From the NCBI GenBank assembly GCA_963734185.1, contig CAVTGA010000002.1, positions 1,674,001 through 1,738,000 on the forward strand: DNA of 64,000 nt, given 5' to 3'. Within the stretch, counting starts at the first letter, position 1, and every line of letters starts with the position of its first letter. Below, one piece after another: positions 42,873 to 52,931 of this stretch. The stretch comes from PALSA-894 sp963734185. Lineage in GTDB: Bacteria; Pseudomonadota; Alphaproteobacteria; Rhizobiales; Xanthobacteraceae. The notes under the pieces are model-generated. The model was not told the DNA's origin. It worked only from the letters and a program-made list of their open reading frames with translations, and did no database searches. Made by a program: the position numbers and the translations under genes.

Positions 42873-44039
42873 ATGGCCTTCGATCTCGTGTTGCGCGGCG
42901 GGCGCGTCATCGACCCGTCGCAGAATATCGACCGCGTCACCGACGTGGCGTTCGCGGGCGGCAAAGTCGCCAAGGTCGGCGATAAGCTCGCCGGGACGGA
43001 AGTGCGCGACGTCTCCGGCACCATCGTCACGCCCGGGCTGATCGACCTGCACACCCACGTGTACTGGGGCGGTACCTCGCTCGGCATCGACGCCGAGGAG
43101 TTCTGCCGCACCAGCGGCGTCACCACCGCGATCGACACCGGCAGCGCCGGGCCGGGCAACTTCGCCGGCTTCCGCAAGCACGTGATCGAACGCAGCGAGG
43201 TGCGCATCCTGGCGTATCTGCACATCTCATTCGCCGGCATCTACGCGTTCTCCAAGACCGTCATGGTCGGCGAAAGCGAAGAGATGCGGCTGATGGCGCC
43301 GATCGAGGCGGTGCAGGTCGCCGACGCCAATCGCGACGTCATCATCGGCATCAAGGTGCGGGTCGGGCGCGGCTCGAGCGGCATCCACGGCGCCGCACCG
43401 CTCGATATCGCGCTGCAGGCCGCGAACGAAGTCGGCATGCCGCTGATGTGTCATATCGATTTTCCGCCGCCGAGCTACGAGGAAGTGGTGCAGAAATTGC
43501 GGCCCGGCGACGTGCTGACCCACTGTTTCCGCCCGTTTCCCAACGCGCCGTACGACCATCAGGGCAAGGTCAAGGACGTGGTCCGGGACGCACGCGCCCG
43601 CGGCGTGAAGTTCGACATCGGCCACGGCAAGGGCTCGTTCGCGTTCAAGACCGCGCGCGCGATGCTGGCGAACGGCTTCTATCCGGACACGATCTCGTCG
43701 GATGTGCATACGCTCTGCATCGAAGGGCCGGCGTTCGATCAGGTGACGACGCTGTCGAAATTCCTCTGCATGGGCATGCCGCTCGGCGACGTGATCGCGG
43801 CCAGCACGGTGAATGCTGCCGAAGCGTTGAAACGGCCCGAGCTCGGCAGCTTCAAGACCGGCTGCGCCGGCGACGCCACCATCCTGACAGTCAGACAAGG
43901 CCAGTTCGACTATGTCGACGTGGTCGGCGAGCACATGACCGGCGACCAGCGCATCCTGTCCGAAGGCACGGTCATCGGCGGACGCTGGTGGCACCCGAAC
44001 GATACATCGAAATTCAAGAAGCTGGAGAACGCCGCATGA
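42873..44039 (+). CDS. Amidohydrolase family metallohydrolase (dihydroorotase/deacetylase-like)
   Basis: 388 aa. The FDLVLRGGRVIDPSQNIDRV start and IVTPGLIDLHTHVY (metal HxH) identify the amidohydrolase fold. Further ligands: the Lys in GIKVRVGRGSS, His in MCHIDFPPP, His in LTHCFRPFP, and Asp in SSDVHT. This fits the amidohydrolase/deacetylase subgroup (EF_0837/AHA_3915-like) rather than a classical hydantoinase. Its place between D-carbamoylase and RidA suggests cleavage of a cyclic or N-acylated precursor. Confidence 0.82.
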   Translation: MAFDLVLRGGRVIDPSQNIDRVTDVAFAGGKVAKVGDKLAGTEVRDVSGTIVTPGLIDLHTHVYWGGTSLGIDAEEFCRTSGVTTAIDTGSAGPGNFAGFRKHVIERSEVRILAYLHISFAGIYAFSKTVMVGESEEMRLMAPIEAVQVADANRDVIIGIKVRVGRGSSGIHGAAPLDIALQAANEVGMPLMCHIDFPPPSYEEVVQKLRPGDVLTHCFRPFPNAPYDHQGKVKDVVRDARARGVKFDIGHGKGSFAFKTARAMLANGFYPDTISSDVHTLCIEGPAFDQVTTLSKFLCMGMPLGDVIAASTVNAAEALKRPELGSFKTGCAGDATILTVRQGQFDYVDVVGEHMTGDQRILSEGTVIGGRWWHPNDTSKFKKLENAA

Positions 44040-44497
44040 GCGCCGAAGAGAACCTGAAGAAGTTGGGCCTGACCTTGCCCAACGTGCCGACGCCGGTTGC
44101 CAACTATGTGCCGTGGAAGCGCGACGGCAACACCATCTATTGTTCGGGGCAGGGGCCGCGCGACGCCAACGGCAAGCACATCACCGGCATCGTCGGCAAG
44201 GACGTGACGGTCGAGCAGGCCTACGAATACGCCAAGCTCGTCGGCCTCGCGTTGCTCGCCGCGGCGAAGGCTGCTGCCGGAGGCAGCCTCGACAAGGTCG
44301 AGGTGCTCAAGGTGCTCGGCATGGTCAACGCGGTGGCGGGCTTCGGCGATCAACCGAAGGTCATCAATGGCTGCTCCGATCTGTTCGTGGCTGTGCTGGG
44401 CGAGCGCGGGCGCCACGCGCGTTCCGCCGTCGGCATGGGTTCGCTGCCGGTCAATATCCCGGTCGAGATCGAGGCCGTGATGCGGGTGGTGGAATAG
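44036..44497 (+). CDS. RidA family protein
   Basis: 153 aa from ATG 44036 (ATGA overlap with the amidohydrolase). VPWKRDGNTIYCSGQGPRD, then YAKLVGLALLAAAKAAAGGS, LKVLGMVNAVAGF and the C-terminal SAVGMGSLPVNIPVEIEAVM are the YjgF/YER057c/UK114 pattern. The segment lacks the classical catalytic Arg (the SLPVNIPVEIE strand has Val/Asn where RidA proper has R-x-x-x-E-V), so deaminase activity is unsure. RidA proteins clear reactive enamine/imine intermediates of PLP enzymes such as the DpaL encoded upstream. Confidence 0.85.
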   Translation: MSAEENLKKLGLTLPNVPTPVANYVPWKRDGNTIYCSGQGPRDANGKHITGIVGKDVTVEQAYEYAKLVGLALLAAAKAAAGGSLDKVEVLKVLGMVNAVAGFGDQPKVINGCSDLFVAVLGERGRHARSAVGMGSLPVNIPVEIEAVMRVVE

Positions 44498-44648
44498 GAT
44501 CCCTGGTACGCAGCTTGCTCGATCCTCTGCTGGAACTGGCATGCGGGCTAAGTTGTGCGCCGCACGCCACGAACAGTGGGCAAGCCGCCCAAGAAATCGC
44601 TAGACTGGCGCGCGACGAGGCGGGCGGCCGAACAACGGGAGAGTGATC

Positions 44649-46250
44649 ATGGATCGCAGGGCATTTCTGAAGTCGGTTGCCGGAGCAGGCACGGTCGCCG
44701 CGACCGGCGCATTTCCGGCTCCGGCCATCTCGCAGGGCGCGGCCGCGCGCACCTTGAAATTCGTGCCGCAGGCCAACCTGGCCAATTTCGATCCGATCTG
44801 GGGTACGCAGTATGTGGTGCGCAACGCCGCGGTGCTGGTGTGGGACACGCTCTATGGCTTCGACGACCAGCTCAAGCCGCAGCGGCAGATGGTCGAGTCG
44901 GAGGAAACCTCGAGCGATGGCCTGACCTGGACGTTCCGGCTGCGACCGGGCCTGAAATTCCATGACGGCACGCCGGTGCTGGCCAAGGACGCGACCGCGA
45001 GCCTGACGCGCTGGACGGCGCGCGATCCCCTCGGCCTGATGCTGAAGGCGATCCAGCAGGAGCTCACCGCAGTCGACGACCGCACCTTCAAATGGGTGCT
45101 GAAGAAGCCCTACCCGAAGATGCTGCTGGCGCTGGCCAAGAACTCGACGCCGATGGCGTTCATCATGCCGGAGCGCCTCGCCAAGACCGACCCGTTCAAG
45201 CAGATCGAGGAATACATCGGGTCCGGTCCGATGAAGCTCGTGAGAGGCGACTGGGTGCCGGGCGCCAAGGCGGCGTTCGAGCGGTTCGCCGATTACGTGC
45301 CGCGCAACGAGCCCGCGTCGTGGCTCGCCGGCGGCAAGAAGATGCTGGTCGACCGCATCGAATGGGTGATCATGCCGGATCCCGCCACCGCCTCGGCGGC
45401 GCTGCAGAACGGCGAGATCGACTGGTGGGAGAACCCGATCTCCGACCTCGTGCCGGTGCTCAAGCGCAACCGCAACGTCGCGGTCGATATCGCCGATCCG
45501 CTCGGCAATATCGGCACCTTCCGCATGAACCACCTGCACCCGCCGTTCAACGACGTGCGCGCGCGGCGCGCGGTGCTGATGGCGATGGACCAGGAAGAAT
45601 ACATGCGCGCGCTGGTCGGCGACGACAACAGCCTGTGGAAGCCGCTACCGGGATTCTTCACGCCCGACACGCCGCTCTACAACGAGGAAGGCGGCGAGAT
45701 CCTCAAGGGCAAGCGCGACATCGTGGCCGCCAAGAAGTTGCTCGCCGAGAGCGGCTACACCAACCAGCCGGTGACCTGCGTGGTGGCGCAGGACCAGCCG
45801 ATCACCAAGGCGCAGGGCGACGTCACCGCGGCCTTGCTCAAGCGGCTCGACATGAACGTCGATTTCGTCGCCACCGACTGGGGCACGACCGGCCAGCGCC
45901 GGGCGCAGAAATCGCCCCCGGGGCAGGGCGGCTGGGCCATGTTCCACTCCTGGCATGCGGGCGCGGACTGCATCAATCCGGCGGTCTACATCGCGATCCG
46001 CGCCACCGGCGACGGCGCGTGGTTCGGCTGGCCCAACGTTCCCGAGGTCGAGAAGGAAGTGGCCAATTGGTTCGACGCCAAGAATCTTGAGGAGGAGAAG
46101 GCCGCAGCCCGTCGCCTCAACAAGGCCGCCCTCGACAACGTCGTGTTCGCGCCGACCGGGTTCTTCATGACCTATCAGGGCTGGCGCAAGAACGTCTCCG
46201 GCATCGTCAAAGGGCCGCTGCCGTTCTTCTGGGGCGTCAGTAAGGCGTAG
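44649..46250 (+). CDS. Peptide-type ABC transporter substrate-binding protein (system III)
   Basis: 533 aa from ATG 44649 (GGGAGAG upstream). Tat signal MDRRAFLKSVAGAGTVAATG, cleavage near AIS-QG. Family 5 solute-binding protein: FVPQANLANFDPIWGTQYVV, GLTWTFRLRPGLKFHDGTPV, HPPFNDVRARRAVLMAMDQ. More like the system II receptors than the system I receptor in the LDPIW/FDPIW and HPPF motifs. First gene of transporter III, directly after the amino acid degradation genes. Confidence 0.9.
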   Translation: MDRRAFLKSVAGAGTVAATGAFPAPAISQGAAARTLKFVPQANLANFDPIWGTQYVVRNAAVLVWDTLYGFDDQLKPQRQMVESEETSSDGLTWTFRLRPGLKFHDGTPVLAKDATASLTRWTARDPLGLMLKAIQQELTAVDDRTFKWVLKKPYPKMLLALAKNSTPMAFIMPERLAKTDPFKQIEEYIGSGPMKLVRGDWVPGAKAAFERFADYVPRNEPASWLAGGKKMLVDRIEWVIMPDPATASAALQNGEIDWWENPISDLVPVLKRNRNVAVDIADPLGNIGTFRMNHLHPPFNDVRARRAVLMAMDQEEYMRALVGDDNSLWKPLPGFFTPDTPLYNEEGGEILKGKRDIVAAKKLLAESGYTNQPVTCVVAQDQPITKAQGDVTAALLKRLDMNVDFVATDWGTTGQRRAQKSPPGQGGWAMFHSWHAGADCINPAVYIAIRATGDGAWFGWPNVPEVEKEVANWFDAKNLEEEKAAARRLNKAALDNVVFAPTGFFMTYQGWRKNVSGIVKGPLPFFWGVSKA

Positions 46251-46269
46251 TCCGTGGCAGTGCGAACCA

Positions 46270-46432
46270 CTTGTGTCCCGCGCGCGATGCGGCGCTTAGC
46301 GCTGCATCGCAGACGCGGGACCGTTCCAGTCTCTGGCGGTCCCGGTTCTGCAGCGCACCGCACGCAGCCAAGTGTACGCCGGCTGCGTACACTTGGCAGC
46401 GATGCGCTGCGCAGCGCCCGGGACGCCTGACC
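46270..46432. repeat. TGTCCCG...CGGGAC palindromic element with a nested 13-bp hairpin
   Basis: Outer TGTCCCGCGCGCGATGCGGC and GCGCCCGGGACGCC relate to the element at 49315-49456. Inside the right half sits GCCAAGTGTACGC-CGGCT-GCGTACACTTGGC (46367-46397), a perfect 13-bp stem, apparently inserted into the larger element. Confidence 0.75.
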
Positions 46433-46446
46433 GGCAGCATCACGCC

Positions 46447-47388
46447 ATGCTCACCTATGTCGTCAGGCGTATTCTGGCGACCGTCCCGGTCATGGCGGTG
46501 GTCGCGCTGTTCGTGTTCAGCCTGCTCTACATCGCGCCCGGCGATCCGGCCGCGGTGATCGCGGGCGAGCAGGCGACCCCCGCCGACGTCGAGCGCATCC
46601 GCGAGAGCCTGGGGCTCGACCGGCCGTTCCTGGTGCGCTTCGGCGAATGGCTGTGGCAGCTCGCGCACGGCGACATGGGGCGCTCGATCTTCACCAACCT
46701 GCCGGTCACCACCATGATCGCGCAGCGCATCGAACCGACCCTGTCGCTGATGGCCGTGACCCTGGTGCTGGCGGTCTGCGTCGCGGTGCCGCTCGGCGTG
46801 CTGGCGGCGTGGAAGGCAGGCACCTTGCTCGATCGCGCCGTGATGGCGTTCGCGGTGTTCGGCTTCTCCGTCCCGGTGTTCGTGGTCGCCTATCTGCTCG
46901 CCTTCCTGTTCGCCCTGCAGCTCGAATGGCTCCCGGTGCAGGGCTACACGCCGCTGTCGGCCGGGTTCTGGCCGTGGCTGGAGAACCTGATCCTGCCCTC
47001 GATCGCGCTCGGCTGCGTCTACATCGCGCTGATCGCGCGCATCACCCGCGCCGCGATGCTGGAGGTGCTGCAGCAGGACTACATCCGCACCGCGCGCGCC
47101 AAGGGCCTGGGGCAGCGCCCGATCCTGTTCATTCATGCGTTGAAGAATGCCTCGGTTCCGATCGTGACGGTGATCGGCCTCGGCATCGCGCTGCTGATCG
47201 GCGGCGCGGTCGTGACCGAGAGCGTGTTCGTCATTCCCGGGCTCGGCCGGCTGACCATCGACGCGATCCTGCGCCGCGATTATCCGGTGATCCAGGGCGT
47301 CGTGCTGCTGTTCAGCTTCGTCTACGTGCTGATCAACTTGGCTATCGATCTGCTCTACATGGTTCTCGATCCGAGGATCCGGTATTGA
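46447..47388 (+). CDS. Peptide-type ABC transporter permease, DppB-like (system III)
   Basis: 313 aa from ATG 46447; the frame is open further upstream through the repeat. MLTYVVRRILATVPVMAVVA, then YIAPGDPAAVIAGEQAT, EAA loop QDYIRTARAKGLGQRPILF, C-terminus YMVLDPRIRY. Same length and motifs as the system II permease. The stop overlaps the next start as TTGA. Confidence 0.92.
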   Translation: MLTYVVRRILATVPVMAVVALFVFSLLYIAPGDPAAVIAGEQATPADVERIRESLGLDRPFLVRFGEWLWQLAHGDMGRSIFTNLPVTTMIAQRIEPTLSLMAVTLVLAVCVAVPLGVLAAWKAGTLLDRAVMAFAVFGFSVPVFVVAYLLAFLFALQLEWLPVQGYTPLSAGFWPWLENLILPSIALGCVYIALIARITRAAMLEVLQQDYIRTARAKGLGQRPILFIHALKNASVPIVTVIGLGIALLIGGAVVTESVFVIPGLGRLTIDAILRRDYPVIQGVVLLFSFVYVLINLAIDLLYMVLDPRIRY

Positions 47389-48308
47389 ACATTCAGGCCA
47401 GTGGTTCCTACCCAATCCCGGAGGGCATCGCGGTTGCGTCGCCGATGCCGGAGCTATGGCCGCCGGTAAAACGTCGGCCGGGGTTCATCGGCTTCCTCAG
47501 CCGGCATCCGACCATTGCGATCGGCGGCGCGCTCGTGCTTGTGATGATCTTCATCGCCGTGTTCGCGCCCTGGCTGTGGACCGTCGACCCGACCGAGCTC
47601 GCCACCCATCGGCGCACGCGCGAACCCTCCTCGCTCTACTGGTTCGGCACCGACATGCTCGGTCGCGACATCTACTCGCGCATCCTTTACGGCGCGCGCG
47701 TCTCGCTCACGGTCGGCTTCTCGGTCGCGATCCTGGCGTCGCTCGCCGGCCTCGTCATCGGCCTCGTGTCCGGTTTCATCCGCTGGGCCGACGGCCTGAT
47801 CATGCGGGTGATGGATGGGCTGATGTCGATCCCGCCGATCCTGCTGGCGATCGCCCTGATGGCGCTGACGCGCGGCAGCGTCGGCAACGTCATCATGGCG
47901 ATCACCATCGCCGAGATCCCGCGCGTGTCGCGGCTGGTGCGCGGCGTGGTGCTGTCGCTGCGTGAGCAGCCCTACGTGGATGCGGCGGTGGCGGCGGGCA
48001 CGCGCACGCCGATGATCATCCTGCGCCACATCCTCCCGAACACGCTCGCGCCGATGACCGTGCAGGCGACTTACATTTGCGCCAGCGCCATGATCATCGA
48101 GGCGATCCTGTCCTTCATCGGCGCCGGCACGCCGCCGATCATCCCGTCCTGGGGCAACATCATGGCCGAGGGGCGCGCGCTGTGGCAGGTGAAGCCGTTC
48201 ATCGTGTTCTTCCCGGCCATATTCCTCTCAATCACCGTGCTGGCGGTGAACCTGCTCGGCGACGGGCTGCGCGACGCGCTCGATCCGCGCATGGCCAAGG
48301 GGCTTTGA
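47385..48308 (+). CDS. Peptide-type ABC transporter permease, DppC-like (system III)
   Basis: 307 aa from TTG 47385 (TTGA overlap with dppB, as in system II); ATG 47445 would be a shorter start. RRPGFIGFLSRHPTIAIGGA, YWFGTDMLGRDIYSRILYGA, EAA loop PYVDAAVAAGTRTPMIILRH, C-terminus LLGDGLRDALDPRMAKGL. Confidence 0.9.
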   Translation: MNIQASGSYPIPEGIAVASPMPELWPPVKRRPGFIGFLSRHPTIAIGGALVLVMIFIAVFAPWLWTVDPTELATHRRTREPSSLYWFGTDMLGRDIYSRILYGARVSLTVGFSVAILASLAGLVIGLVSGFIRWADGLIMRVMDGLMSIPPILLAIALMALTRGSVGNVIMAITIAEIPRVSRLVRGVVLSLREQPYVDAAVAAGTRTPMIILRHILPNTLAPMTVQATYICASAMIIEAILSFIGAGTPPIIPSWGNIMAEGRALWQVKPFIVFFPAIFLSITVLAVNLLGDGLRDALDPRMAKGL

Positions 48309-48312
48309 GCCG

Positions 48313-49302
48313 ATGCCCCTGCTCGAAGTCGAGAACCTGCAGACGCACTTCCGCACGCCGGACGGCATCAACCGCGCGGTCGACGGCGTGTCGTTCCATG
48401 TCGCGGAACGCGAGACACTCGCCGTGGTGGGCGAGAGCGGCTGCGGCAAGTCGGTGACGGCGAACTCGATCCTGCGCCTCGTCCCGGAACCGCCGGGCAA
48501 GATCGCCGGCGTGATCCGCTTCCAGGGCACCGATCTGTTGAAGCTGTCGGACCGCCAAATGCGCGACATCCGCGGCAACGACATCAGCATGATCTTCCAG
48601 GAGCCGATGACCAGCCTCAACCCGGTGCTCGACGTCGGCCGCCAGCTCGGCGAGACGCTGCGGCTGCACCAGGGGCTCGACTGGCAGGCGGCCGAAGAGC
48701 GCGCCGTCGAGATGCTGGCGCTGGTCGGCATCCCGGAGCCGCGCCGGCGCGTGAAGGAATATCCGCATCAGCTTTCCGGGGGCATGCGTCAGCGCGTCAT
48801 GATCGCGATCGCGCTCGCCTGCGACCCCAAGCTCCTGATCGCCGACGAGCCGACCACCGCGCTCGACGTCACCATCCAGGCGCAGATCCTCGACCTGCTG
48901 CGCGACCTCAAGCGCCGCGTCGGCGCCGCCATCATGCTGATCACGCATGATCTCGGCGTCGTCGCCGAGGTCGCCGAGCGCGTGATGGTGATGTATGCGG
49001 GGCGCAAGGTCGAGGAGGCGCCGGTCGTCGATCTGTTCCGCTCGCCGCGGCACCCCTACACGCAAGGCCTGCTCGGCGCGGTGCCGAAGCTCGGCTCGTC
49101 GCTGACCGGCACCGATACCAGGCTCGCCGAGATACCGGGCCTGGTGCCGAGCATGAAGCAGCGCATCGAGGGCTGCGTGTTCGCAAGCCGCTGCGTGTAC
49201 GCGACCGACCTGTGCCGCCAGGTCGCGCCCGCGCTGGAGACGAAAGCGTCCGGGCACGTCGCAGCCTGCCACTACGCGGCGAAGGAGGCGGTCGCGGCAT
49301 GA
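48313..49302 (+). CDS. Peptide-type ABC transporter ATP-binding protein, DppD-like (system III)
   Basis: 329 aa, 4 bp after dppC. Walker A GESGCGKS, Q-loop MIFQEPMTSLNP, signature LSGGM, Walker B LLIADEPTTALD, H-loop ITHD, C-terminal GCVFASRCVYATDLC. Its TGA lies in the left copy of a 25-bp direct repeat; the original ATGA overlap with dppF has been split by an element. Confidence 0.93.
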   Translation: MPLLEVENLQTHFRTPDGINRAVDGVSFHVAERETLAVVGESGCGKSVTANSILRLVPEPPGKIAGVIRFQGTDLLKLSDRQMRDIRGNDISMIFQEPMTSLNPVLDVGRQLGETLRLHQGLDWQAAEERAVEMLALVGIPEPRRRVKEYPHQLSGGMRQRVMIAIALACDPKLLIADEPTTALDVTIQAQILDLLRDLKRRVGAAIMLITHDLGVVAEVAERVMVMYAGRKVEEAPVVDLFRSPRHPYTQGLLGAVPKLGSSLTGTDTRLAEIPGLVPSMKQRIEGCVFASRCVYATDLCRQVAPALETKASGHVAACHYAAKEAVAA

Positions 49303-49465
49303 ACGCGCCCCTGCCACGTGTCCCGGGCGCAGCGCGGCACGAAGTGCTGCGCTGCAGACCCGGGACCGCCAAATACACCGAGCTTTGGGCGGTCCCGCAT
49401 CTGCGGTGCACCGCTGACGCGCTGCACCGCGTGCGGGACACGCAAGTTCATCTGCGGGTCGCGGC

Positions 49466-49481
<16 letters not shown>
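49290..49481. repeat. Palindromic element flanked by a 25-bp direct repeat, between dppD and dppF
   Basis: The 25-bp sequence at 49290-49314, containing GGCATGAACGCGCCCCTGC, recurs exactly at 49457-49481. Between them lie 142 bp with outer perfect inverted arms CGTGTCCCG (49317-49325) and CGGGACACG (49434-49442) and internal hairpins. The left copy holds the dppD stop and the right copy holds the dppF start. Confidence 0.85.
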
Positions 49482-50476
<995 letters not shown>

Positions 50477-50488
50477 TCCTCTCTCTCC

Positions 50489-50622
50489 GTCATGCCCGCG
50501 CTTGTCGCGGGCATCCACATCTTTACCTTCTGTAGTCCAAGCAAGAGCTGGATGCCCGGCACCATGGGCGAGCGAAGCGACGCCGTCCTTCACACGGCTG
50601 TGGCCGGGCATGACGAGCGATG
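50489..50622. repeat. REP-type palindrome (TCATGCCCGCGCTTG family)
   Basis: GTCATGCCCGCGCTTGTCGC and GGCATCCACATCT on the left pair with AGCTGGATGCCCGGC and GGCCGGGCATGACGA on the right. A second copy is at 63876-63966. It follows the last ABC gene and precedes a convergent gene. Confidence 0.8.
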
Positions 50623-50695
50623 GATTCATTACTACTGGCTGTAGGCAAGCGCTTCAGGCGAGGATCCGCCCAGGGCATCGCCCACTCCGCCGGTC

Positions 50696-51523
50696 TCAGC
50701 GCTTGCTGATGACGATTTCGAGGTATTCGCCCGGGACCACCATCCCGCCGTCGGTCGCGCGGTTGAAGCGGGCGATGAGTGCGATCAGGTCTGCCACGAG
50801 CGCCTGCTGCTTCTCGCCGTCGAGCGCCGCGAATGCCTTCAGCATCGGACCGAAGTAGGTCCGGAAGACGTCGAGCCAGTGCTGCGGCGATTCGTAGCGG
50901 AACATGAACGTGCGTGGCTGCGCGTCGATTTCGGCGGCGTCGGCGAACAATTCCTCAAGCCGCGCGCGTGTGCCCCAAAGCGCGGGCGGCTTCACGCCGG
51001 CGGGCGGCGGCAGGTACTTGCCGATCGTCTTGAAGAGCCCGCCAATGAACCCGTGCGGCGTCCAGTTGGCGAGCCCGATCTTGCCGCCGCGCCTGCAGAC
51101 CCGCAGCAACTCGGACGCGGACTTGTCCTGGTCGGGCGCGAACATCACGCCGAAGGTCGACACGACAACGTCGAAGCTCTCGTCCCCGAACGGCAGCGCC
51201 TCCGCATCCGCGACGCGGAAATCGACCGTCAGCCGGTCGGCGGCGGCGCGCTCGCGCCCGCGATCGAGCAACGCGGGCACGTAGTCGGTCGAGGTCACGT
51301 GGCACCAGCGCCGCGCGGCCGCGAGCGTGGCATTGCCGTCGCCCGCCGCGACGTCCAGCACCGTGGAGCCAGCGCGCAGGTCGAGCGCCTCGCAAAGCAA
51401 CTCGCCGACGATCTGCAGCCGTACACCGATGACCGCGTAGTCGCCCGCAGCCCACATACCCTGCTGACGCATCTTGATCGCCGCGAGGTCAGGCGCGGCC
51501 CGCATGGTATCAGTCGCGGACAT
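50696..51523 (-). CDS. Class I SAM-dependent methyltransferase (UbiE-like)
   Basis: 275 aa. Motif I TVLDVAAGDGNATLAAAR, acidic residue in VTSTDYVPALLDRG, motif II region DAEALPFGDESFDVVVSTFG, then RVCRRGGKIGLANWTP. Cytoplasmic, usual length. Stand-alone gene; the substrate (quinone, lipid or small molecule) is unknown. The upstream gap 51524-51785 shows no supported gene. Confidence 0.85.
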   Translation of the reverse strand: MSATDTMRAAPDLAAIKMRQQGMWAAGDYAVIGVRLQIVGELLCEALDLRAGSTVLDVAAGDGNATLAAARRWCHVTSTDYVPALLDRGRERAAADRLTVDFRVADAEALPFGDESFDVVVSTFGVMFAPDQDKSASELLRVCRRGGKIGLANWTPHGFIGGLFKTIGKYLPPPAGVKPPALWGTRARLEELFADAAEIDAQPRTFMFRYESPQHWLDVFRTYFGPMLKAFAALDGEKQQALVADLIALIARFNRATDGGMVVPGEYLEIVISKR

Positions 51524-51785
51524 TTCCTCACTCCCTGATGGCCGTGGCGTGCCTGTCTGGCGAGAACCAAGTCATGCGCCGCGACCCCGCCGAGTTCGAG
51601 AGCCGGATCATACGCTGATTTTCGCGTTCCATGAATATCGCGGCGAGCACCGTAGAGCGGCGCCGCCAGGGATGGCCGGGCCACATGTCGGTGCGGCGCC
51701 AGGGCGAGGTGTAATCGACTCCTTTCCCTGTCCAGTATTCGGCAATTCCATGAACGTTCTCCCCCGTCTGATTCAATTTCTCTGC

Positions 51786-52931
51786 CTAGTCCTTCAGGGC
51801 CTCAGTGCCGCGATTGAGGATGGTCATGTAGCGACTGTAGGCGAATAGCCGCCCGCGCCGCCGCCCCGTGACCTCATGGACAATCTTCAGTTCTTGCAGG
51901 TTGGCGAGCGCTTTCATCACCGTGGGATGTGTGACCTTCAATTCCTTACTTGCGGGTACGATGCCGATGATTGGCTGGCGCTGAAGCAGATCATGCACTC
52001 GCAGCATGGAAGCTGCCGGACGCCCTAGCGAACGGATGCGGGCTCGATCTTCCTCAAACAATGTGAATAGCTGCCGCGCGGTCTCAACGGCTTCGTTGGC
52101 CGTCTCGATAACGCCGGTTAGGAAGAACTCAACCCAAGCTTCCCAATCGCCGCGATCACGCACGGCTTGCAGCAAGTCGTAGTACTGCGCGCGACGCTGC
52201 TTGAAGTAGAGGCTGAGGTAGAGCATCGGTTCCTTCAGTGCGTCCTCCGCGCACAGCAGGAACGTGATGAGCAGGCGTCCCAATCGCCCATTTCCATCAA
52301 GGAATGGATGGATGCTCTCAAATTGGACATGCGCGAGCGCGGCGCGAATGAGGGTCGGTGTCTTGGTGTCGTGCAGAAATTTCTCAAAATTGTCCAAGCA
52401 AGAGTCAAGTTCATTCGGCGGCGGTGGCACGAAGAGGGCGTTGCCGGGGCGCGTGCCACCAATCCAGTTCTGCGTGCGGCGAAATTCTCCCGGCTGCTTG
52501 CTGCTGCCGCGCCCCTTTCGCAGAAGGATGTCGTGAATCTCGCGGATGAGCCGCAGAGACAGCGGAAATCCTTCACGCAGGCGCTGGAGCCCGTAGTTCA
52601 TGGCCGCGACGTAGTTCGAAACCTCCTGCACGTCGTCGAGTGGCACCAGCGGGATTTCGTCGTTCTCGAACAGCAACAGATCGGAGAGCGAAGATTGTGT
52701 CCCCTCGATCTGGGAGGACAGCAATGCTTCCTTGCGCACGTACATGAATAGAAAGAGTGGCGGTGAAGGCAGGATCGAGGTAACGCCGTCCAGGCGGCCG
52801 AGTGCGCGGTTCGCCTGTTCGACAAGCCGCATGAGCGCGCCCAGCTCGACGGGCGGCTCCGGCGGAAGCGGCGGCGGCACGTATGCGCGCACCGTTTCGT
52901 CGCCAAAGCTGGTGCTGACGAAGCGGCCCAT
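51786..52931 (-). CDS. Fic family protein with C-terminal winged helix
   Basis: 381 aa from ATG 52931 (MGRFVSTSFGDETVRAYVPP, the typical start of this subfamily); GTG 52958 is an alternative. The inhibitory motif is S72...E76-G77 (SSQIEG), and the Fic motif HPFLDGNGR is at 208-216, so both catalysis and autoinhibition appear intact. The C-terminus (VHDLLQRQPIIGIV, HPTVMKALANLQEL) is a winged helix. A CTTACAT/ATGTAAG dyad lies upstream. Different N-terminal domain from the Fic protein at 33281-34387. Target unknown. Confidence 0.88.
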   Translation of the reverse strand: MGRFVSTSFGDETVRAYVPPPLPPEPPVELGALMRLVEQANRALGRLDGVTSILPSPPLFLFMYVRKEALLSSQIEGTQSSLSDLLLFENDEIPLVPLDDVQEVSNYVAAMNYGLQRLREGFPLSLRLIREIHDILLRKGRGSSKQPGEFRRTQNWIGGTRPGNALFVPPPPNELDSCLDNFEKFLHDTKTPTLIRAALAHVQFESIHPFLDGNGRLGRLLITFLLCAEDALKEPMLYLSLYFKQRRAQYYDLLQAVRDRGDWEAWVEFFLTGVIETANEAVETARQLFTLFEEDRARIRSLGRPAASMLRVHDLLQRQPIIGIVPASKELKVTHPTVMKALANLQELKIVHEVTGRRRGRLFAYSRYMTILNRGTEALKD

